Source: Microbacterium immunditiarum
GTDB taxonomy: Bacteria > Actinomycetota > Actinomycetes > Actinomycetales > Microbacteriaceae
Assembly: GCF_013409785.1 (NCBI RefSeq)
Contig: NZ_JACCBV010000001.1
Location: forward strand, 2,542,001 to 2,606,000
Direction of reading: 5' to 3'
Length of the DNA: 64,000 nucleotides
Made by a program: the position numbers and the translations under genes. Shown piece after piece: positions 60,071-64,000 of the stretch (positions within the stretch are counted from its first letter, which is position 1; each line of letters opens with the position of its first letter). The notes under the pieces are model-generated. The model did not search any database and was not told the DNA's origin. It worked only from the letters and a program-made list of their open reading frames with translations.

Positions 60071-60913
60071 TTATGCCGTCGCGGATGCCTCCAGCGCCGC
60101 GCGCATCGCCGCCACGACGTCATCCTCGTGCGGGAGGACGGCGTGCGGGTCACCCTGGACGAAGACCCGCACCTGCAGCACGGCCTGGTGCAGGAGCATC
60201 CCGCTGCCGTCCCAGGCCCGCGCGCCGGCGCGCTCCCACGCCGACGCGAGCACGGTCGGCCAGTGGCCGTAGACGACGTCGAGGAGGGGACCGCCGGATG
60301 CCGCGAGGCGGTCGGCCGTGGCATCCGGTATGTCCGCGCCACCCGGAAGCGTCGCGACCGTGAGGTCCACGGCGCCCGACGGAGCCTCGATGCGCGCGAG
60401 CGTGACGCGGACGCCGATGCGCTCGCCCAGCGCGACGAGGTGCTCCGCGGCTTCGGGGCGCCGTGCCGCGACCTCGATCTCGCGCACGCCCATCGTCTCG
60501 AGTGCCAGGAGCGCGGAGGTCGCCGTGGCGCCCGCGCCGATGATGCGCGCGCGTGCGGGGTCGGCGATCCCCTGCTCGGTCAGGAACCGCACGATCCCGC
60601 CGACGTCCGTGTTGAAGCCGTGCGGACCGCCCTCGGAGAGCAGCAGCGTGTTGACGGCGCCCGTGAGCTCGGCCGCGCGATCGCGCGTCTCGGCAGCGCC
60701 GAACGCGACGCCCTTGAGCGGCATCGTGAGCGACAGGCCGCGCCACGGTTCCCCGAGTGTCGCAAGGCGCGACGCGAACGACTCCTCGTCGACGCGCTCG
60801 CGGCCGTACTCCCAGTCCAGGCCGAGGGCGCGGTAGGCGGCGCCGTGCAGCTGCGGGGAGCGGCTGTGGGCGATCGGATCGCCCCACACCGCGAGCCGGC
60901 GGCCGGTCAGCAC
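60071..60913 (-). CDS. aroE: Shikimate dehydrogenase
   Basis: Reduces 3-dehydroshikimate with NADPH. The 280-residue enzyme has [20 protein letters not shown], the catalytic Lys in [12 protein letters not shown], the catalytic Asp in [10 protein letters not shown], and the NADP loop [19 protein letters not shown] at 60913 overlaps the mltG stop by seven bases; upstream extensions in frame have no homology. Confidence 0.93.
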   Translation of the reverse strand: MLTGRRLAVWGDPIAHSRSPQLHGAAYRALGLDWEYGRERVDEESFASRLATLGEPWRGLSLTMPLKGVAFGAAETRDRAAELTGAVNTLLLSEGGPHGFNTDVGGIVRFLTEQGIADPARARIIGAGATATSALLALETMGVREIEVAARRPEAAEHLVALGERIGVRVTLARIEAPSGAVDLTVATLPGGADIPDATADRLAASGGPLLDVVYGHWPTVLASAWERAGARAWDGSGMLLHQAVLQVRVFVQGDPHAVLPHEDDVVAAMRAALEASATA

Positions 60914-62676
60914 CCCGAGTCCGGGTGCTCGCGACACCAGCCGCGCCACTGATCGACCGCGCGGTTGTGGTCGTTGATGTTCGACGTGAACACGGTCTCG
61001 CCGGTGTCGAGGTTCACCGTCACGAAGTACAGCCAATCGCCGTCTGCGGGATGCATCGCCGACGAGATCGCGACGTCGCCGGGGTTCGAGATCGGCCCGA
61101 TGGGCAGCCCGGGGTTCACGTACGTGTTCCACGGGTTCGGGTCGGTGAGCGCCTCCTCGGACGAGCTGACCGTCCCGTCGTGCATCTCGCCGAAGCCGTA
61201 CTGCGCCGTCGAATCCATCTGCAGGAGGCCGAACGTCTCCTGGTTGTTCGGGTCGAGGCGGTTCTGGATGACTCGCGAGACCTTCTGCATGTCCGCTTCG
61301 TACCGCGCCTCGCGCTGGATGATCGAGGCGATCGTGAGGATGCGCTGGCGATCCTCGATGGGCACACCCGCCTCATCGAGCGATTGGATCGTGCGCGCGA
61401 CCATGCGCGCGATGACGTCGTTGGCGGTCACGCCCGGATCGAACGTGTACATCGCGGGGAAGAGCCAGCCCTCGAGCGAGTCGGCTGCGACGCCGTACGC
61501 CGCCGGGTCGGCGATCGCCGCCTGGAAGTCCTCGATCGGTATCTGGAGGCTGTCGGCGAGGATCTCGGTCGTCTGCTCGACGGTCTTTCCCTCGGGGATG
61601 AGCGCGGAGTTCTCGAGCTTGCTCGCCGGATCCAGGATCATCGCGAGGGCGGCCTCGGACGTCATCTGCTTCTGCAGCCGGAAGACGCCGGGCTGGAACG
61701 GCGGGTTCTGCTGCGTCTCGATGAGGTAGGCGTAGAACGCCTCGGGCGTCTTCGTGACACCCGCCTCGTAGAGCTTGGGCGAGATCGACTGCCCCGTGTC
61801 GCCCGACTCGATCGTCACGAGCGCTTCGCCGTTGGCCATCCCCGCCTCGAAGTCCTTGGGCTCCTCCCACCCGAGCACCGCGCGGATCTGGCTCTCGTAC
61901 GTGTTCCACACCCACCAGCCGCCGAGCGCGATGCCTCCGAGCAGGGCGACGATCACACCCAGCGCGATCCAGCCGCCGATGCGCCGCTTGCGCTTGTCTT
62001 TCGGGGGCGGCGGGGAACCGATGTCGGTCGTCGACACGTCCCCCGAGAACAGCGCCTCGAGCCCACCGCCCGCGTCCCCCGCACCGGCGCGCTTCGCGGC
62101 GGCCCGTGCCTCCGACTCCGAGATGATCGGGATGCTCCCCGTACGGCTGTAGGGCAGCGCCGGCTGCGCAGCCACCTCGCCCGAGAGCTGCCACGAGCGG
62201 GCGGGGTCGTCGTCGAGGTCATACGCGTCAGACTCCCCGGCCGTCGGCGAGTTCGGGCCCGCAGGGATGGAACCGGGAGGGGCGGATGCCGCGACCGGCG
62301 TCTCGAACGCCGTCGTGGCCGGTTGCGGCGTGTGGGGCGATGCCTGCGGCGGTGTCGGGAGTGCGACGGTCTCGGGCTGTGCTGCCGCCTCGCGCGGCGC
62401 GGCATCGCGGGCCGCCGCTTCTCGCGCCGCGGCCTCGCGGGCGGCGCGGCGCGAAAGCGGCACGCTTCCGGTCTGCGTCGGCACCGCGCCCGTGTACGTC
62501 GGCACCGCGCCGGTCTGCGGTGGAACCCCTCCCGTGGCAGGGGCGCCGCCGCTGACGCCGTCGCCGCTGTGCCCGGAGCCCTCGGAGGCCGACCGCGCGA
62601 GGTGCGCTCGCGGGTCGGGCAGCTTGCCGAACAGGCCCGCGAACGGGTCGTCGTACGGCGAAGGCGACTGGGGCAT
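60907..62676 (-). CDS. mltG: Endolytic transglycosylase MltG (YceG-like)
   Basis: Cuts nascent glycan strands at the membrane and so sets their length. The 589-residue protein has a long, disordered N-terminal cytosolic tail (1-240) with a TGAVPTYTGAVPTQTGSVP repeat and Ala/Arg-rich stretch, one transmembrane helix (IGGWIALGVIVALLGGIALG) and the YceG domain with the catalytic Glu in LTIASIIQREARYE. Relatives in other phyla lack the long tail. Starts 2 bp after ruvX. Confidence 0.92.
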   Translation of the reverse strand: MPQSPSPYDDPFAGLFGKLPDPRAHLARSASEGSGHSGDGVSGGAPATGGVPPQTGAVPTYTGAVPTQTGSVPLSRRAAREAAAREAAARDAAPREAAAQPETVALPTPPQASPHTPQPATTAFETPVAASAPPGSIPAGPNSPTAGESDAYDLDDDPARSWQLSGEVAAQPALPYSRTGSIPIISESEARAAAKRAGAGDAGGGLEALFSGDVSTTDIGSPPPPKDKRKRRIGGWIALGVIVALLGGIALGGWWVWNTYESQIRAVLGWEEPKDFEAGMANGEALVTIESGDTGQSISPKLYEAGVTKTPEAFYAYLIETQQNPPFQPGVFRLQKQMTSEAALAMILDPASKLENSALIPEGKTVEQTTEILADSLQIPIEDFQAAIADPAAYGVAADSLEGWLFPAMYTFDPGVTANDVIARMVARTIQSLDEAGVPIEDRQRILTIASIIQREARYEADMQKVSRVIQNRLDPNNQETFGLLQMDSTAQYGFGEMHDGTVSSSEEALTDPNPWNTYVNPGLPIGPISNPGDVAISSAMHPADGDWLYFVTVNLDTGETVFTSNINDHNRAVDQWRGWCREHPDSGC

Positions 62677-62678
62677 GT

Positions 62679-63152
62679 TCAGGCGGGCTCCTCGGCGGCG
62701 GGTACGGGTAGGCCGGGTGGTCGTCCGGTGCTCTTCTCGACATCAAGAGCCTGCTGGAGCAGGACCACCGCGGCGACTTGGTCAACAATGCTACGAGACG
62801 AACGCTGGGTTCTGCCCGAATCGCGCAGGGCCGCGTGTGCCGAGACGGTGCTGAGACGCTCGTCCACAAGGCGCACAGGCACGCCGGATGCCGCGGCCAG
62901 CGCCGCCGCGAAGTCGCGCGCGTCGGTGGTCGACGGCGTGTCGCCGCCGCTCAGGCTCAACGGCAGGCCGACGAGCACTTCGAGGGGCTCGTCCTCCGCG
63001 ATGAGCTCGCGCAGCCGCGAAATCGACGCGTCCGAGCGCGGGATGGTCTCGACGGGCGTCGCGAGCAGCCCGTCGGGATCGCACCGGGCCACGCCGATCC
63101 GCGCCCGGCCCACATCGACCCCGAGCCGGACCCCCCTGCGGAAATCGCTCAT
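62679..63152 (-). CDS. ruvX: Putative pre-16S rRNA nuclease / Holliday junction resolvase RuvX (YqgF)
   Basis: A 157-residue RNase H-fold nuclease. It shows RLGVDVGRARIGVARCDPDG with the first catalytic Asp, LVGLPLSLSGGDTPS, VRLVDERLST with Glu, and SIVDQVAAVVLLQQAL with the last Asp. In E. coli YqgF trims the 16S rRNA precursor. It lies 10 bp after alaS, the common order. Confidence 0.94.
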   Translation of the reverse strand: MSDFRRGVRLGVDVGRARIGVARCDPDGLLATPVETIPRSDASISRLRELIAEDEPLEVLVGLPLSLSGGDTPSTTDARDFAAALAAASGVPVRLVDERLSTVSAHAALRDSGRTQRSSRSIVDQVAAVVLLQQALDVEKSTGRPPGLPVPAAEEPA

Positions 63153-63162
63153 ACCGTCCGGA

Positions 63163-64000
63163 TCACGCTGCGTTCAGCGCGCCCTTCACCGCCGCGAGCG
63201 CCGACGGCAGGGCCGAGGCATCCGTCCCACCGCCTTGCGCGACGTCGTCGCGCCCGCCACCGCCGCCACCGAGCGCGGTCGCGGCGGCCTTCGCGAGCAC
63301 GCCGGCCTTGGCGCCCGCCGAGCGCGCGGCTTCGTTCGTCGCGACGACGACGACCGGGCGTCCGTTGAGCTCCGCTCCAAGGGCGACGACCGTGGCATCC
63401 GCACCCAGGCGATCGCGCACCTGCAGGGCGAGCGAGCGCACGTCGTCGGCCGACGACGCGGTGCCGAGCGATTCGGCGACCACGCGATGCGGGCCGACCG
63501 CGGTCGCCTTCTCGACGAGCGCGGGCAGCCGATCGGCGAGGGCCTTCGCCTCGTACGCCGCGATCTTCTTCTCGGCGGCCTTGAGGCTCGCCGTGAGCTC
63601 GGCGATGCGCGCCGGAAGCTGCTCGCGCGGCGTCTTGAGGGTTGAGGTGAGCTGCGACACGAGCGCGCGCTCGGCCGCGAGCTGCCGGAACGCGTCGAGG
63701 CCGACGAGAGCCTCGACGCGGCGGTTGGACGCGCCGACCGACGACTCGCCGACGAGGCTGATGAGCCCGACCTCCGCGCTCGTCGACACGTGCGTGCCCG
63801 CGCACAGCTCGCGCGACCACGGGCCGCCGATGTCGACCATGCGCACCTTGTCGCCGTACTTCTCTCCGAACAGCGCGATCGCACCGAGCGAGCGGGCCTC
63901 GTCGAGCGGCAGCACGCGCGTGGTGACCTCGAGGCTCTCTCGGACGGCGTTGTTCGCGATCTCTTCGATCTCGGTCTTCGTGTCGTCGGACAGCGCCTGC
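63163..64000 (-). CDS. alaS: Alanyl-tRNA synthetase, C-terminal part (cut by window edge)
   Basis: The last 278 residues of AlaRS. They begin inside the editing domain (ALSDDTKTEIEEIANNAV), include its zinc-site Cys and His in RELCAGTHVSTSAEVG, a coiled coil (RIAELTASLKAAEKKIAAYE) and the DHHA1/C-Ala domain ending with GGGGGGRDDVAQGGG. The aminoacylation domain lies to the right of the window. First known gene of the alaS-ruvX-mltG-aro run. Confidence 0.95.
   Translation of the reverse strand, partial: QALSDDTKTEIEEIANNAVRESLEVTTRVLPLDEARSLGAIALFGEKYGDKVRMVDIGGPWSRELCAGTHVSTSAEVGLISLVGESSVGASNRRVEALVGLDAFRQLAAERALVSQLTSTLKTPREQLPARIAELTASLKAAEKKIAAYEAKALADRLPALVEKATAVGPHRVVAESLGTASSADDVRSLALQVRDRLGADATVVALGAELNGRPVVVVATNEAARSAGAKAGVLAKAAATALGGGGGGRDDVAQGGGTDASALPSALAAVKGALNAA

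Overview
The window is high-GC (about 70% by eye), dense actinobacterial chromosome, most likely from a member of the Microbacteriaceae close to Microbacterium. The evidence is the gene order (alaS-ruvX-mltG-aroE-aroC-aroK-aroB-aroQ-efp-nusB; pyrR-pyrB-pyrC-carA-carB-pyrF-gmk-rpoZ-metK-priA-fmt-rsmB-rpe; hisE-hisG-hisF-hisI-trpC-trpB-trpA-lgt-gltB-gltD), a guanylate kinase fused to an actinobacterial IHF (mIHF) domain, a PriA that has lost its motor motifs, an ANTAR response regulator, and small actinobacterial membrane proteins inside the trp operon.

Layout. Bases 1-3250 are accessory: the end of a Phd/YefM-type antitoxin with its VapC toxin, then a complete IS21-family element (istA/istB between 38-bp terminal inverted repeats) that cuts off a small gene. 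Bases 3190-4802 hold a NUDIX hydrolase, a cupin and a methyltransferase. Bases 4897-14685 are mixed metabolic genes: a DUF6458-like membrane protein, the psuG-psuK pseudouridine catabolic pair, a RibD/DHFR-like reductase, a FUSC-type membrane protein, an SGNH hydrolase, an MFS transporter, an LLM flavin oxidoreductase whose frame has no stop codon and runs into the MFS gene, a phosphoribosyltransferase and a DUF885 protein. A 70-bp tandem repeat separates DUF885 from polA. Bases 14926-20480 carry polA, a PdtaR-like regulator, tRNA-Leu(CAA) with a nearby duplicate of its 3' end, a PLDc_N/SHOCT membrane protein and pyk.

From 20531 to the end almost every gene lies on the minus strand, in long, often overlapping (ATGA/GTGA) operons. 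Read in the direction of transcription from the right edge they are: alanyl-tRNA synthetase, RuvX, MltG, then shikimate-pathway genes, EF-P and NusB; a SNF2 helicase and an MBL-Rieske fusion protein; the whole pyrimidine operon from pyrR to pyrF, followed by gmk, rpoZ, metK, priA, fmt, rsmB and rpe; then histidine, tryptophan and glutamate synthesis. These supply aromatic amino acids, UMP, SAM, formyl-Met-tRNA and histidine. No trpE, trpD, pyrD or pyrE is present here.

The most interesting signals are regulatory or structural. Thirteen genes have a TANNNT/CATAAT -10 hexamer ending 6 or 7 nt before the start codon, which predicts leaderless mRNAs. The octamer CGGATGCC/GGCATCCG occurs 49 times by eye against about 5 expected. 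A 22-bp repeat sits in frame inside carB. The tRNA-Leu 3' end is duplicated 157 bp downstream. The LLM gene's missing stop coincides with the MFS -10 box. All calls come from reading the sequence and from recalled family knowledge; no database search was run.
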